A DNA stretch of 64,000 bases from Flavivirga amylovorans (GTDB lineage: Bacteria; Bacteroidota; Bacteroidia; Flavobacteriales; Flavobacteriaceae). The translations under genes were made by a program, and so were the position numbers. This document shows positions 1 to 8,289 of this stretch, in pieces. The first letter of the stretch is position 1, and the number at the start of each line of letters is the position of its first letter. A model generated the notes under the pieces. The model was not told where the DNA came from and ran no database searches. It worked only from the letters and a program-made list of their open reading frames with translations. Location: NCBI RefSeq assembly GCF_030540875.1, contig NZ_JAUOEM010000001.1, forward strand, positions 930,001-994,000, given 5' to 3'.

Positions 1-457
1 GGTTAAAGACGAATGAAAAAAACTCTAGGTATACATATATACCTCTTTGAAAATGAGATACAATTTTATTTATACTATCATTTGAATATACTAATAGTAT
101 GTAGATAATATGAACAAGTAAGATTATAAAAAAAGGTAATACAAGTAATGATTTAATTTTAAAGTTAAGTTTTTTACGGCCAATAAATTTATGTACATAT
201 AAATAGAACATAGGTAGAATTAACCAATGCCAAGGAACAAATATATAGCTTAAAAATTTATATTTGTTCGCGATCTCTGTGTCAATTAACCAATATTGAA
301 AATTACTTAATGATAAAAAAAGTACAGTAAGTCCTAAATAAATAGTATTATTCGTTATGTATTTTTTTTGACCGAGAATAATTAAGCTGAAAATAATACC
401 ATGTACTACACCAGAAATAATTATTAAATTATAAATATTAAAACTTAGGGCATTCAT
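1..457 (-). CDS. Membrane-anchored AraC-type regulator, N-terminal part (cut by window edge)
   Basis: The first 152 codons of a minus-strand gene start at an ATG at 457-455 and run open off the left edge. The residues are very hydrophobic, with about four predicted membrane helices separated by short polar loops (for example the stretch around WLILPMFYLYVHKF). This is the layout of the membrane sensor half of flavobacterial proteins that end in an AraC-type helix-turn-helix. The DNA-binding part would lie outside the window, so the regulator call is inference from topology only; a histidine kinase of the LytS type with a similar helix bundle is the main alternative. Confidence 0.5.
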   Translation of the reverse strand, partial: MNALSFNIYNLIIISGVVHGIIFSLIILGQKKYITNNTIYLGLTVLFLSLSNFQYWLIDTEIANKYKFLSYIFVPWHWLILPMFYLYVHKFIGRKKLNFKIKSLLVLPFFIILLVHIIYILLVYSNDSINKIVSHFQRGIYVYLEFFSFVFN

Positions 458-471
458 AAAGCAAATGTAGG

Positions 472-500
472 AAAAAATACCACTTTACGAGTGGTGTTTG
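472..500. terminator. Small hairpin with T-rich flanks on both sides
   Basis: A six-base-pair stem (accact / agtggt, 479-484 with 490-495) has a T-rich stretch after it on the plus strand and a run of A before it, which reads as T on the minus strand. It lies between the purA terminator and the AraC-type gene and could stop read-through in either direction. The stem is short, so confidence is limited. Confidence 0.35.
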
Positions 501-613
501 TTTTTAACTTTTGAGTTTTTTTCAAAGGAGAAACTTTCTTTTAAAAATTGTTGCCCTCAAAGAATGTGGTTTTATCTATTAGATGGTTTTTATGATGTAG
601 AATAGAATAAAAC

Positions 614-645
614 AAAACCGCTCCAAAATATTTTGGAGCGGTTTT
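614..645. terminator. Perfect 32-nt palindromic terminator after purA
   Basis: Positions 614-645 form a perfect inverted repeat: aaaaccgctccaaaat followed by its exact reverse complement, 16 bp per arm with almost no loop. It has a GC-rich core flanked by A and T runs. It lies 23 bases past the purA stop on the minus strand and has the form of a bidirectional intrinsic terminator. Confidence 0.85.
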
Positions 646-667
646 ATATAAATAAGTATTATATGTT

Positions 668-1954
668 TTAGTGAACCAACTGTTCTCTAAAAATAGTCTG
701 TTTTCTATCTGGCCCTACAGAAACAATAGTAATAGGAATTTCTAGTTCTTTTTCTAAAAATTCAATATAGTCGTTTAAAGCTTGTGGTAATTGAGAAGCT
801 TCAGACATTTCTGTTAAATCTTCTTCCCAACCATTAAACTCTGTATAAATAGGTTCTACGTTTTCTGGTTCAATATTATAAGGGAAATGTTCAATCACGT
901 CCCCTTTATATTTGTAAGCGGTACATACTTTTAAGGTTTTAAAACCAGAAAGTACATCGCCTTTCATCATCATTAATTGTGTAACACCGTTAACCTGGCA
1001 TGCATATTTTAAAGCAATTAAATCTAACCAACCGCAACGTCTTGGACGCCCTGTAGTAGCTCCAAATTCATTACCAATGCGTGCCATATCTTCTCCATCT
1101 TTATCGAAAAGCTCCGTTGGGAAAGGACCAGAGCCTACTCGTGTCGTATAAGCTTTAAAAATACCAAAAACATCACCAATTTGGTTTGGTGATACGCCTA
1201 ATCCTGTACAAGCACCGGCTGCAGTTGTATTGCTGGATGTTACAAAAGGATAGGTCCCAAAATCAATATCTAATAACGATCCTTGAGCACCTTCAGCAAG
1301 AATCGTTTGCCCAGATTTCTGTGCTTGATAAATATATTCTTCAGAATCGATAAACTTTAAAGATTTTAAAACGTCTATAGCTTTAAAAAACTCAACTTCA
1401 AGCTCTGCTAAATCATATTCTATATCTACATTGTAAAAAGAGATCATAGATTCATGCTTATCTGCTAATGCTCTATAACGTTCTTTCCAGTCACTTAATT
1501 CTAAATCACCTATACGTATACCATTTCTTCCAGTTTTGTCCATATAAGTTGGACCAATACCTTTAAGCGTAGAGCCTATCTTGGCCTTTCCTTTGGACGC
1601 TTCACTTGCAGCATCTAATAAGCGATGCGTAGGCAAAATGATATGTGCTTTACGGGAAATAACTAAGGATTTTCTATAATCTACATGTTGTTCTTCTAAC
1701 TTGTCTAGTTCTCCTTTAAAAATAACAGGGTCTATAACAACACCATTGCCTACTAAATTTGTAGCATCGTCATGGAATATACCAGAAGGAATGGTATGTA
1801 ACACATGTTTTCTGCCATTAAATACCAAAGTATGCCCTGCATTGGGACCACCTTGAAAACGTGCAATAATATTATAGTTAGAGGTTAGTACGTCAACAAT
1901 TTTTCCTTTGCCCTCGTCTCCCCATTGTAATCCTAGTAGTAAATCTACTGCCAT
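668..1954 (-). CDS. purA: Adenylosuccinate synthetase
   Basis: This enzyme joins IMP and aspartate using GTP to make adenylosuccinate, the first committed step to AMP. The 428-residue length is normal for the family. The N-terminal GTP-binding motif GDEGKGK is at residues 12-18 with the catalytic Asp13, and His41 lies in the NAGHT motif. Further family motifs are visible: GSTLKGIGPTY, the AEGAQGSLLDIDFGTYPFVTSS block, and TTGRPRRCGWLD near residue 305. It lies 13 bases downstream of the Fur-family gene on the same strand, so the two probably share the promoter at 2431-2438. The perfect palindrome just downstream ends the unit. Confidence 0.97.
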   Translation of the reverse strand: MAVDLLLGLQWGDEGKGKIVDVLTSNYNIIARFQGGPNAGHTLVFNGRKHVLHTIPSGIFHDDATNLVGNGVVIDPVIFKGELDKLEEQHVDYRKSLVISRKAHIILPTHRLLDAASEASKGKAKIGSTLKGIGPTYMDKTGRNGIRIGDLELSDWKERYRALADKHESMISFYNVDIEYDLAELEVEFFKAIDVLKSLKFIDSEEYIYQAQKSGQTILAEGAQGSLLDIDFGTYPFVTSSNTTAAGACTGLGVSPNQIGDVFGIFKAYTTRVGSGPFPTELFDKDGEDMARIGNEFGATTGRPRRCGWLDLIALKYACQVNGVTQLMMMKGDVLSGFKTLKVCTAYKYKGDVIEHFPYNIEPENVEPIYTEFNGWEEDLTEMSEASQLPQALNDYIEFLEKELEIPITIVSVGPDRKQTIFREQLVH

Positions 1955-1967
1955 TGTAAAAAATTAG

Positions 1968-2420
1968 TTAAGTGTTTGATTTTCTATTTCCGTAAAAATA
2001 GAGTGAATGGTTATTAATTTCTATATCGAAGATTTCTTCGATTGTTTTTTTGATAGATTGAATTCTAGGGTCGCAAAACTCTATAACTTCCCCAGTATCG
2101 GTTAGTATAACATGATCGTGTTGTCTATCAAAATATGATTTTTCGTAATGTGCTTGGTTCTGTCCAAACTGATGTTTTCTTACCAAACCACATTCTAGAA
2201 GTAATTCTATAGTATTGTAAAGAGTAGCACGAGACACACGATATTTCTTGTTTTTCATGCTAAGATATAAGGATTCTATATCGAAGTGTTCTGTGTTATT
2301 ATAAATTTCTTGCAGTATAGCGTAACGTTCGGGAGTTTTTCGGTGCCCGTTATTTTCTAAAAAGCTAGTAAATACGCCTTTTACTATGTCTTGATTTTTT
2401 GTATCTGCCTTTGCATTCAT
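1968..2420 (-). CDS. Fur-family transcriptional regulator
   Basis: A 150-residue Fur-type repressor: an N-terminal winged helix ([14 protein letters not shown] at about 27-40, recognition helix region [19 protein letters not shown] at about 62-80), then a metal-sensing dimerisation part with His45, His91 and the HDH triad at 101-103. The CxxC pairs that hold structural zinc in many Fur/PerR proteins are missing; LTDTG stands where ICxxCG is usual, and only Cys76 and Cys116 are present. Whether it senses iron, peroxide or another metal cannot be decided from sequence. It sits between the (p)ppGpp enzyme gene and purA, all on the minus strand. Confidence 0.88.
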   Translation of the reverse strand: MNAKADTKNQDIVKGVFTSFLENNGHRKTPERYAILQEIYNNTEHFDIESLYLSMKNKKYRVSRATLYNTIELLLECGLVRKHQFGQNQAHYEKSYFDRQHDHVILTDTGEVIEFCDPRIQSIKKTIEEIFDIEINNHSLYFYGNRKSNT

Positions 2421-2430
2421 AATTTCGTCG

Positions 2431-2438
2431 CAAATTTA
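2431..2438 (-). promoter_or_regulatory. Bacteroidetes -7 box upstream of the Fur-family gene
   Basis: Read on the minus strand, the eight bases are TAAATTTG, an exact match to the Bacteroidetes -7 consensus TAnnTTTG. It is 10 bases upstream of the Fur-family ATG, so the leader would be very short. It would let fur-purA be transcribed independently of the (p)ppGpp synthetase gene upstream. I see no clear -33 TTTG. Confidence 0.5.
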
Positions 2439-2446
2439 CACTTTTT

Positions 2447-4666
2447 TTAAACTCTAGTAACCTTATCTATACCATTAATTTTTTTTAATTTTTCTAAAAG
2501 CTTTTTTATTATGGTATTATTTTTTACAACAACATTGATTTTTCCAGAAAATAAGCCGTCATCACTTTCAAAACTTAAGCTCTTCATATTCACGTGCATA
2601 TTGTCTGAAATGATGGAAGTTATATCGCTAACTAATCCTATGTGATCTATTCCTGTAACTTTAATTTTGGCTAAAAATTCTTGTTGCGAAGAATCAATCC
2701 ACTTTGCTTGCATAATTCTGTAGGCATAATTAGATTGTAAACTAAGTGCATTTGGACAATTCTTTTTATGAATTTTAATACCTTCATTAACGGTTAGAAA
2801 ACCAAAAACTTCATCACCAGGAATTGGATTGCAACAATTAGATATTTTATAGTCTAGTTTCTCTTCTTCTTTTCCAAAAACTAAAGAATCGTATTTAGCA
2901 GTAACTTCTTCTTTTTCTAAGTCTTCCTTTTTTATAGTTGCTTTTCGTGTAATTTTATTTTTAATAAAACTCATTAAAGCATTACTTCTGGAAGCTGCGT
3001 AGCTTTTAATCATGGTATTGTCAATAGTACCAATACCAACCCTGTAAAATAAATCTAAACTTGTTTTAAGTTTAAAATAGTTAACTAGTTCGTTTGTAGA
3101 AGCTTCATTTAGGGTGATTTTTAGCTGTTTTAATTTTCTTCTAAGAATTTCTTTACCATCTTCACCAATACGTTTTTTATCTTCTTTTAAGGCTGATTTT
3201 ATTTTACCTCTAGCTCTAGCTGTGGTAGCATAATCTAACCAGTTTGCATTAGGTTTTGCTGTTTCAGACGTTAAAATATCTACTTGATCTCCACTTTGTA
3301 ATTCGTGACTTAATGGTACTAATTTACCATTTACTTTAGCGCCTCTGGTTCTCATACCTACCTCGGTGTGAATACTAAACGCAAAGTCTAATGATGTGGC
3401 GCCTTTGGGTAATGATTTTAATTCTCCAGTAGGTGTGAATACAAAGATTTCCTGAGAATAAAGGTTAAGTTTAAATTGCTCAACAAAATCTACTGCATTT
3501 GTGTCTGGGTTTTCTAAAGCTTCCTGAAGTTTATTAATCCAATTTTCTAAGTTGTCTTCTTTCTCGGTATCTTGTTTGTACTTGTAGTGAGCCGCATAGC
3601 CTTTTTCAGCGATTTCATTCATACGTTCACTTCGTATCTGAACTTCTACCCAACGACCTTTAGGTCCCATAACAGTAATATGCAAAGCTTCATAGCCAGT
3701 AGATTTAGGAGAAGAAATCCAATCACGGAGGCGTATGGGGTTAGGTCTAAAGTGATCTGTTACTACGGAGTATATTTTCCAAGCATAAAACTTTTCATTA
3801 ATCTCATCGCTTCTATAAATAATTCTTACTGCAAACTTATCGTATACTTCATCAAAAGACACACCTTGTTTAAGCATTTTTTTTCTAATAGAAAAAATAG
3901 ACTTAGGTCGTCCTTTTATAGTATAATCAAAATTTTCTTTATTTAATGAATTCCTTATTACCTCACTAAATTCTTCAATATATTTATCTTGTTCCTCTTT
4001 GCTTTCTTTTATTTTATCAAAAAGATCATTGTAAACATCAGGTTCAGTATATTTTAAGCCTAAATCTTCAAGTTCGGTTTTAATGTTATATAAACCAATT
4101 CTGTGTGCTAACGGGGCATAAATATATAATGTCTCCGATGCTATTTTTTCCTGTTTATCAGGACGCATAGAGGCCATGGTCTGCATGTTATGGAGCCTGT
4201 CTGCAATTTTGATAATAATAACACGAACATCATCATTAAGCGTAAGCAGCATTTTACGGAAGTTTTCAGCTTGTAAAGACACATTCATGTCTTTTTCTTT
4301 ACTTAATGAAGATATTTTTGTGAGCCCATCTACAATGGTAGCTATCGTTTTTCCGAATAACTTTTCAATGTCTTTTATGGTGTAGTCTGGACTATCTTCA
4401 ACAACATCATGGAGTAGGGCAGCAGCAATAGACGTGCCGTCTAATCCAATCTCTTGAGCTACTATTTTAGCCACAGCTAAAGGATGAAAAATATAAGCTT
4501 CTCCAGATTTTCTACGTTGGTCCTTATGGCCATCTATAGCAACGTCAAAAGCTTTACGGATTAGTTTTTTATCATCGTCAGATAGCGTCGTGTAGCTAAC
4601 TTTTAATAATTCTTTGTAGGCTTTAGTAATTGCTGCATTTTCTTTTTCAATATCTTCCTCTGTCAT
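2447..4666 (-). CDS. Bifunctional (p)ppGpp synthetase/hydrolase, RelA/SpoT family
   Basis: A cytoplasmic stringent-response enzyme that makes and breaks (p)ppGpp. The 739 residues show the full long-RSH order: HD hydrolase domain (His61, catalytic His86-Asp87 in LLHDVVEDS), synthetase domain (GRPKSIFSIRKKM near 257, then VYDKFAVRII), TGS domain (EIFVFTPTGELKSLPKGATS near 405), a zinc-finger-like CCNPIPGDEV region near 620, and a C-terminal ACT domain (IKVTGIDHIGLVSDITSIIS). The intact HD motif suggests active hydrolysis, so it is probably the single Rel/SpoT-type enzyme typical of Bacteroidetes. The start is the ATG at 4666. Confidence 0.96.
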   Translation of the reverse strand: MTEEDIEKENAAITKAYKELLKVSYTTLSDDDKKLIRKAFDVAIDGHKDQRRKSGEAYIFHPLAVAKIVAQEIGLDGTSIAAALLHDVVEDSPDYTIKDIEKLFGKTIATIVDGLTKISSLSKEKDMNVSLQAENFRKMLLTLNDDVRVIIIKIADRLHNMQTMASMRPDKQEKIASETLYIYAPLAHRIGLYNIKTELEDLGLKYTEPDVYNDLFDKIKESKEEQDKYIEEFSEVIRNSLNKENFDYTIKGRPKSIFSIRKKMLKQGVSFDEVYDKFAVRIIYRSDEINEKFYAWKIYSVVTDHFRPNPIRLRDWISSPKSTGYEALHITVMGPKGRWVEVQIRSERMNEIAEKGYAAHYKYKQDTEKEDNLENWINKLQEALENPDTNAVDFVEQFKLNLYSQEIFVFTPTGELKSLPKGATSLDFAFSIHTEVGMRTRGAKVNGKLVPLSHELQSGDQVDILTSETAKPNANWLDYATTARARGKIKSALKEDKKRIGEDGKEILRRKLKQLKITLNEASTNELVNYFKLKTSLDLFYRVGIGTIDNTMIKSYAASRSNALMSFIKNKITRKATIKKEDLEKEEVTAKYDSLVFGKEEEKLDYKISNCCNPIPGDEVFGFLTVNEGIKIHKKNCPNALSLQSNYAYRIMQAKWIDSSQQEFLAKIKVTGIDHIGLVSDITSIISDNMHVNMKSLSFESDDGLFSGKINVVVKNNTIIKKLLEKLKKINGIDKVTRV

Positions 4667-4738
4667 GGATTAAAAGTAACATAAAGAATATTAACAACCA
4701 ACATGATTTTTGGTTTTTTATACCTGATTTTTTAAGAG

Positions 4739-5311
4739 TTAGGAATTTAAAAAATCGACTAATTGAAGAACAGCTTTCCCTCTATGACCAATGTTGTTTT
4801 TAAGAGCCAGGTCCATCTCTGCAAATGTTTGCTGAAACCCTTTTGGTTTGAAAATAGGATCATAACCAAAACCAAGTTTACCATTTTCAGTATACGTTAT
4901 GTCTCCTTCGCATATACCTGTAAAGGTGTGTTGTTTATTGTTAAGTTGTAATGTAATAACTGTTTTAAACTGTGCAGCTCTGTTGTCTTTATCTTCTAGC
5001 TCAGAAAGTAGCTTATTCATATTATCATTAGCATCGCGTTGTTCACCAGCATAGCGAGCAGAATAAACCCCAGGTGCTCCATTTAATGCTTGTACTTCCA
5101 AGCCTGTGTCATCGGCAAAACAATCATATCCATAATGAGTTTTTACATATGTGGCTTTCTGGATGCTATTGCCCTCAATCGTATTTTGAGTTTCAGGAAT
5201 ATCTTCAAAGCAACCAATATCATTAAGGCTTAATAATTTAATATGATTAGGAATTAAAGCCTGTACCTCTTTTATTTTATTAAGATTATTGGTAGCGAAA
5301 ACGAGTTGCAT
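4739..5311 (-). CDS. rdgB: dITP/XTP pyrophosphatase (HAM1 family)
   Basis: House-cleaning nucleotidase that removes ITP, dITP and XTP from the nucleotide pool. Family motifs are FATNNLNKIKEV at the N-terminus, the FADDTGLEVQALNGAPGVYSAR region, and C-terminal GFGYDPIF and HRGKAV. I chose the ATG at 5311 (MQLVFATNN) because homologues begin right at this beta strand; an in-frame ATG at 5320 would add only three residues. A TATTTTTG -7 box at 5335-5342 on the same strand fits either start. It is transcribed away from hpf. Confidence 0.95.
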   Translation of the reverse strand: MQLVFATNNLNKIKEVQALIPNHIKLLSLNDIGCFEDIPETQNTIEGNSIQKATYVKTHYGYDCFADDTGLEVQALNGAPGVYSARYAGEQRDANDNMNKLLSELEDKDNRAAQFKTVITLQLNNKQHTFTGICEGDITYTENGKLGFGYDPIFKPKGFQQTFAEMDLALKNNIGHRGKAVLQLVDFLNS

Positions 5312-5334
5312 AAATAACATGGGTTTTAAGGAAT

Positions 5335-5342
5335 CAAAAATA
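5335..5342 (-). promoter_or_regulatory. -7 box for rdgB
   Basis: On the minus strand the bases read TATTTTTG, matching TAnnTTTG. They lie about 24 bases upstream of the favoured rdgB ATG, a normal leader distance. No convincing -33 element is visible. Confidence 0.5.
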
Positions 5343-5462
5343 CGACTATATGGATTTATAAATAGAAATATTTTATAACTTTTTTATGATTTTTGTTACT
5401 ATGAATTATTTGAAAAACGAGTATCTTAGATCAAAATTCTAACATAAAAAATAGAAATAATT

Positions 5463-5762
5463 ATGACAGTAAATATTCAGTATGTAGGTGTAGATGTAAG
5501 TGAAACACTTTCGGCTTTCACAGAAGAAAAATTAAAAAAAATATTTAATAGATATGAGTTTTTAATAAGTGCTAGTGTGCACTTTAAACAAGATGAAAAA
5601 GAACATAATATTGGTAAAATTTGTAATATAGAATTAAGTTTACCGGGACCTCGAATTTTTGCTACATCTAATGAACGAAATTTTGAAGTATCTGTTAGAG
5701 AGACTATTAAAGATTTAGAGCGTCAATTAGAAAAAAGAAAAGAAGTTTTTAAAACGCATTAA
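5463..5762 (+). CDS. hpf: Ribosome hibernation promotion factor, short HPF/RaiA type
   Basis: A 99-residue protein with the beta-alpha-beta-beta-beta-alpha pattern of HPF/RaiA. It begins VNIQYVGVDVSETLSAFTEEKL and has a lysine/arginine-rich C-terminal helix (LERQLEKRKEVFK). Such proteins bind the decoding centre of the 30S subunit and silence ribosomes in stationary phase. The length matches the short form without the dimerisation tail. It lies 21 bases ahead of the YjbR-type gene on the same strand. Confidence 0.9.
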   Translation: MTVNIQYVGVDVSETLSAFTEEKLKKIFNRYEFLISASVHFKQDEKEHNIGKICNIELSLPGPRIFATSNERNFEVSVRETIKDLERQLEKRKEVFKTH

Positions 5763-5783
5763 TACGATATAATATTCTAAAAG

Positions 5784-6143
5784 GTGAATATTGAAGCATA
5801 TAGATTGTATTGTTTATCTAAAAAGGGAGTAACCGAATCTATTCCATTTTCTAAATTACCCCATGTTCTGGTCTTTAAAGTAAAAGGTAAAATGTTTACG
5901 GCCACCGATATAAATACCTTTGATAGTTTTAGTATTAAATGTGAGCCAGAAACAATAGAAGAACTTCGTATACAATACGATGCTTTAGAAGAACCTTCAT
6001 ATTTTAGTAAGAAACATTGGAGTAGAGTAGTGATTGATGGTTCAATTTCTGATAAAGTGTTATATGAATGGTTAGATATTTCTTATCGTTTAGTAGTCGC
6101 TAAACTTACTAAGAAAGAGCGATTGGAATTAGAGCATCTATAA
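5784..6143 (+). CDS. MmcQ/YjbR family protein
   Basis: A 119-residue protein with the CyaY-like fold typical of MmcQ/YjbR proteins. It starts with an alpha helix and LSKKGVTESIPFS, has the VLVFKVKGKMFTATDIN strands, and contains the HWSRVVIDG...LYEWLDISYRLVVAKL segment that marks the family. The only start in a sensible place is GTG at 5784; no in-frame ATG lies nearby. Members are called DNA-binding by annotation pipelines, but the cellular role is unproven. It probably shares a transcript with hpf. Confidence 0.85.
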   Translation: MNIEAYRLYCLSKKGVTESIPFSKLPHVLVFKVKGKMFTATDINTFDSFSIKCEPETIEELRIQYDALEEPSYFSKKHWSRVVIDGSISDKVLYEWLDISYRLVVAKLTKKERLELEHL

Positions 6144-6467
6144 TGAATACGAATGCCCCCTTAAAGCACACCCTATAATTTATTTTTATAGCACTCAAAT
6201 TTTACAAGTGAATAAATCTGTGATAGGGCTTCATGTTATAATATAATGCAATTTTGTTGTCATTTAAGGAATGACAAAACAATTTTGGGTTTATAGAAAT
6301 AGTTACCCCCGAGGCTTTGTCTCTGGGGTAACTATTTTTAAGAAATCCTTTATTTTTTAGGAAAAACTTTAATTATATTAGCAGGTTTATTGAAGACGTA
6401 TTTTTTATTCCTCCCCAAAGACACAGAAAAAGGGTATATCTCTAAGAACCTTTTCTAAAACGAATAA
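6144..6467. other. Intergenic stretch with two inverted repeats
   Basis: No gene is visible. An imperfect inverted repeat at about 6250-6285 pairs ttgtcatt with aatgaca, the same core that occurs in the palindromes at 15302-15353 and 29532-29653. The terminator at 6297-6339 follows. The last 30 bases before the sigma gene (aagaacctttt, then a short spacer and cgaata) are repeated in front of the second sigma gene. Confidence 0.6.
6297..6339 (+). terminator. Strong intrinsic terminator after hpf-yjbR
   Basis: A perfect 13-bp stem (aaatagttacccc at 6297-6309 with its complement at 6325-6337) encloses a 15-base loop and ends in a run of T. It lies 154 bases past the YjbR-type stop codon. Confidence 0.8.
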
Positions 6468-6998
6468 ATGGATCAAAACAAGACACGTCAGTTAACTTTG
6501 AAGGAGTTTGAAAATATTTTCAATCGCCTATATGATTCATTATGTCTTTTTGCTTATAAGTATGTTAACGATTTAGACCTTTCTGAAGATATCGTTCAGA
6601 ATGTCTTTATAAAAGTATGGGAGGACAAGGTTTCTTTTCGAGATCAAGATAAGGTAGTGGGTTTTTTTTATACTGCTGTAAAAAATAGAGCTCTCGATTT
6701 TTTAAGAAGTAAATATGCTAAAGATGTCAAGGCATACCCTTCACAGGATATAGAAACTCTACAAACGGAACATTACTTTTTATCGGAAGCTATTGTATTA
6801 GAAACATCAGATGTTATTGAAAGAACAATCCAATTGCTACCTAATAAATGCGCTGAGGTCATTAGATTGAGTCTTGAAGGTTTTACAAACAAAGAAATAG
6901 CCGAAGAAATGAACATATCTATTTATACGGTCAAGGAGTATAAAAAAAATGCCTATCAAAAATTCCGAGAAACTTTAAGTTATTTAAGAATTAAATAA
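6468..6998 (+). CDS. ECF RNA polymerase sigma factor, copy 1
   Basis: A 176-residue sigma-70 family protein of the Bacteroidetes expansion type. Region 2 contains YKYVNDLDLSEDIVQNVFIKVW (about 36-57) and FFYTAVKNRALDFLRSKY; region 4 has LPNKCAEVIRLSLEGFTNKEIAEEMNIS with a helix-turn-helix. Its partner anti-sigma gene should follow, but only a broken remnant does (7099-7285). About 119 of 176 residues match copy 2 at 7670-8200, with no length difference, so the pair arose by tandem duplication. Without its own FecR partner, copy 1 may be unregulated, use the remaining FecR, or be on the way to loss. Confidence 0.93.
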   Translation: MDQNKTRQLTLKEFENIFNRLYDSLCLFAYKYVNDLDLSEDIVQNVFIKVWEDKVSFRDQDKVVGFFYTAVKNRALDFLRSKYAKDVKAYPSQDIETLQTEHYFLSEAIVLETSDVIERTIQLLPNKCAEVIRLSLEGFTNKEIAEEMNISIYTVKEYKKNAYQKFRETLSYLRIK

Positions 6999-7098
6999 AA
7001 CTTTTTTAATTTTTTACCCCCTCTCTTTGTTTTCCTTTACGTTATAATTGTATACAGTTGTAAGTAGTTGTGTACAGCTGTTGTTGTTTTTTCTATTT

Positions 7099-7285
7099 AT
7101 GGACAGTTTAGATAAAATTAAATCACTTTCATAAGATTGCAGCTTCGTTATTAAAACGTGGAATCTAGTTGATTTAAAAACATTTAATACGCTTACCATA
7201 GATGATAAAATATATGCTTTTTGGTATGACTGATAGAAGTAAAAGAGAAGAGCGTTTACAACTTATAAATAAATTAAATAAGTAG
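7099..7285 (+). pseudogene. Remnant of a FecR anti-sigma gene
   Basis: Starting at the ATG at 7099, the DNA lines up base by base with the first part of the intact fecR at 8290: atggacagtttagataaaat against atggacaattcggataaaat, then near-identical blocks around acatttaatacgcttacc and aaaagagaagagcgttta. A TAA stop falls at codon 12 (7132-7134), small indels shift the frame later, and similarity fades after the TAG at 7283-7285. Only about 62 of roughly 395 codons remain. The T-rich DNA before it (ttttttaattttttacccc) also matches the DNA before the intact gene, so the whole sigma-fecR unit was duplicated and this copy decayed. Confidence 0.85.
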
Positions 7286-7669
7286 AAAACCAATATTATT
7301 ATCATAGTAATAAAAAGTAAAGATATGCTAAATAAAAAATGATGTTATCAACACACTCTAACTTTAGTTGATAGCTTTATTAAAGTCTTATCTTTTAAGT
7401 TCAAGGCTCTGTTACAGAATTTTTTGTGTTTTGACCCAAAAGGTTAAAACCTGTGCTCAATTTGATTGGGTATAAAACCAGTGAAATATCTCTATGGCTA
7501 TGCTTAAGCTTCGAGAATAGTTGGTTTCAGTAAATTCTTTATTATTCTAGAAACACTGTATAATTGTATTATCCAGCTTCTGGAAGATATATTTTAATAT
7601 CCCTAAAAATATAGTGACCGTTCTTATTTAAAATGGATGCCCCTTTTAAGAACCTTTTTTAACGAATAG
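7286..7669. other. Intergenic stretch between the fecR remnant and sigma copy 2
   Basis: I find no open reading frame or clear hairpin. The stretch ends with aagaacctttt and cgaata just before the second sigma ATG, matching the DNA in front of the first sigma gene. It is probably promoter DNA plus what is left of the deleted end of the duplicate. Confidence 0.5.
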
Positions 7670-8200
7670 ATGGATCAAAACAAGACACACGAGTTAACTA
7701 TGAAGGAGTTTGAAAATATTTTTAATCGTCTCTATGAATCATTATGTCTTATTGCTAATAAGTATGTTAATGATTTAGACCTCTCTGAAGACATCGTTCA
7801 AGATGTTTTTATAAAAGCATGGGAGAATAAGGTGCCATTTAAAAATAAAAACAAAATTGAAGGATTCTTTTATACAGCAGTAAAGAATAAGTCTCTTGAT
7901 TTTTTGAGAAGTAAATATGCTAAAGATGTAGAAACGTATTCTTCGGAGGGTTTAGAAACCCTACAAACGGAACGTTATTTTTTAAGGGAATCTGTTATAA
8001 TAGAAACATCAAGTCTTGTTGAAAGAGCATTGGAATTGTTACCTGATAAATGTGCTGAGGCTATGAGGTTAAGCATTGAAAGTTATACAAACAAAGAAAT
8101 AGCTGATGAAATGGACATATCCGTTAATACGGTCAAGGATCATAAGAAAGTGGCCTATAAAAAGCTCCGAAAAATGTCAGGTTACTTAGGAATTACTTAA
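7670..8200 (+). CDS. ECF RNA polymerase sigma factor, copy 2
   Basis: A 176-residue Bacteroidetes-type ECF sigma factor. Region 2 shows NKYVNDLDLSEDIVQDVFIKAW and FFYTAVKNKSLDFLRSKY; region 4 shows LPDKCAEAMRLSIESYTNKEIADEMDIS and TVKDHKKVAYKKLR. It is followed after 89 bases by an intact FecR-type anti-sigma gene and then an STN-domain SusC receptor. That is the standard trans-envelope signalling arrangement, in which substrate binding at the receptor relieves FecR and frees the sigma factor to transcribe susCD. Confidence 0.94.
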   Translation: MDQNKTHELTMKEFENIFNRLYESLCLIANKYVNDLDLSEDIVQDVFIKAWENKVPFKNKNKIEGFFYTAVKNKSLDFLRSKYAKDVETYSSEGLETLQTERYFLRESVIIETSSLVERALELLPDKCAEAMRLSIESYTNKEIADEMDISVNTVKDHKKVAYKKLRKMSGYLGIT

Positions 8201-8289
8201 GAAGTAAATGATTTTTTTTAATCTTTTACCCCTCCCTTTCTTTTTCTTTACGTCATTAATATACACAGTGACTATTAATTCTTTAATTT

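Noticed and set aside
3572-3946. Plus-strand open frame of 124 codons inside the (p)ppGpp enzyme gene
   Set aside because: It lies entirely antisense to a well-supported gene and shows no family pattern.
7014-7199. Minus-strand open frame of 61 codons over the first fecR remnant
   Set aside because: The plus strand aligns with the start of the intact fecR gene, so this frame is only the antisense of a pseudogene.
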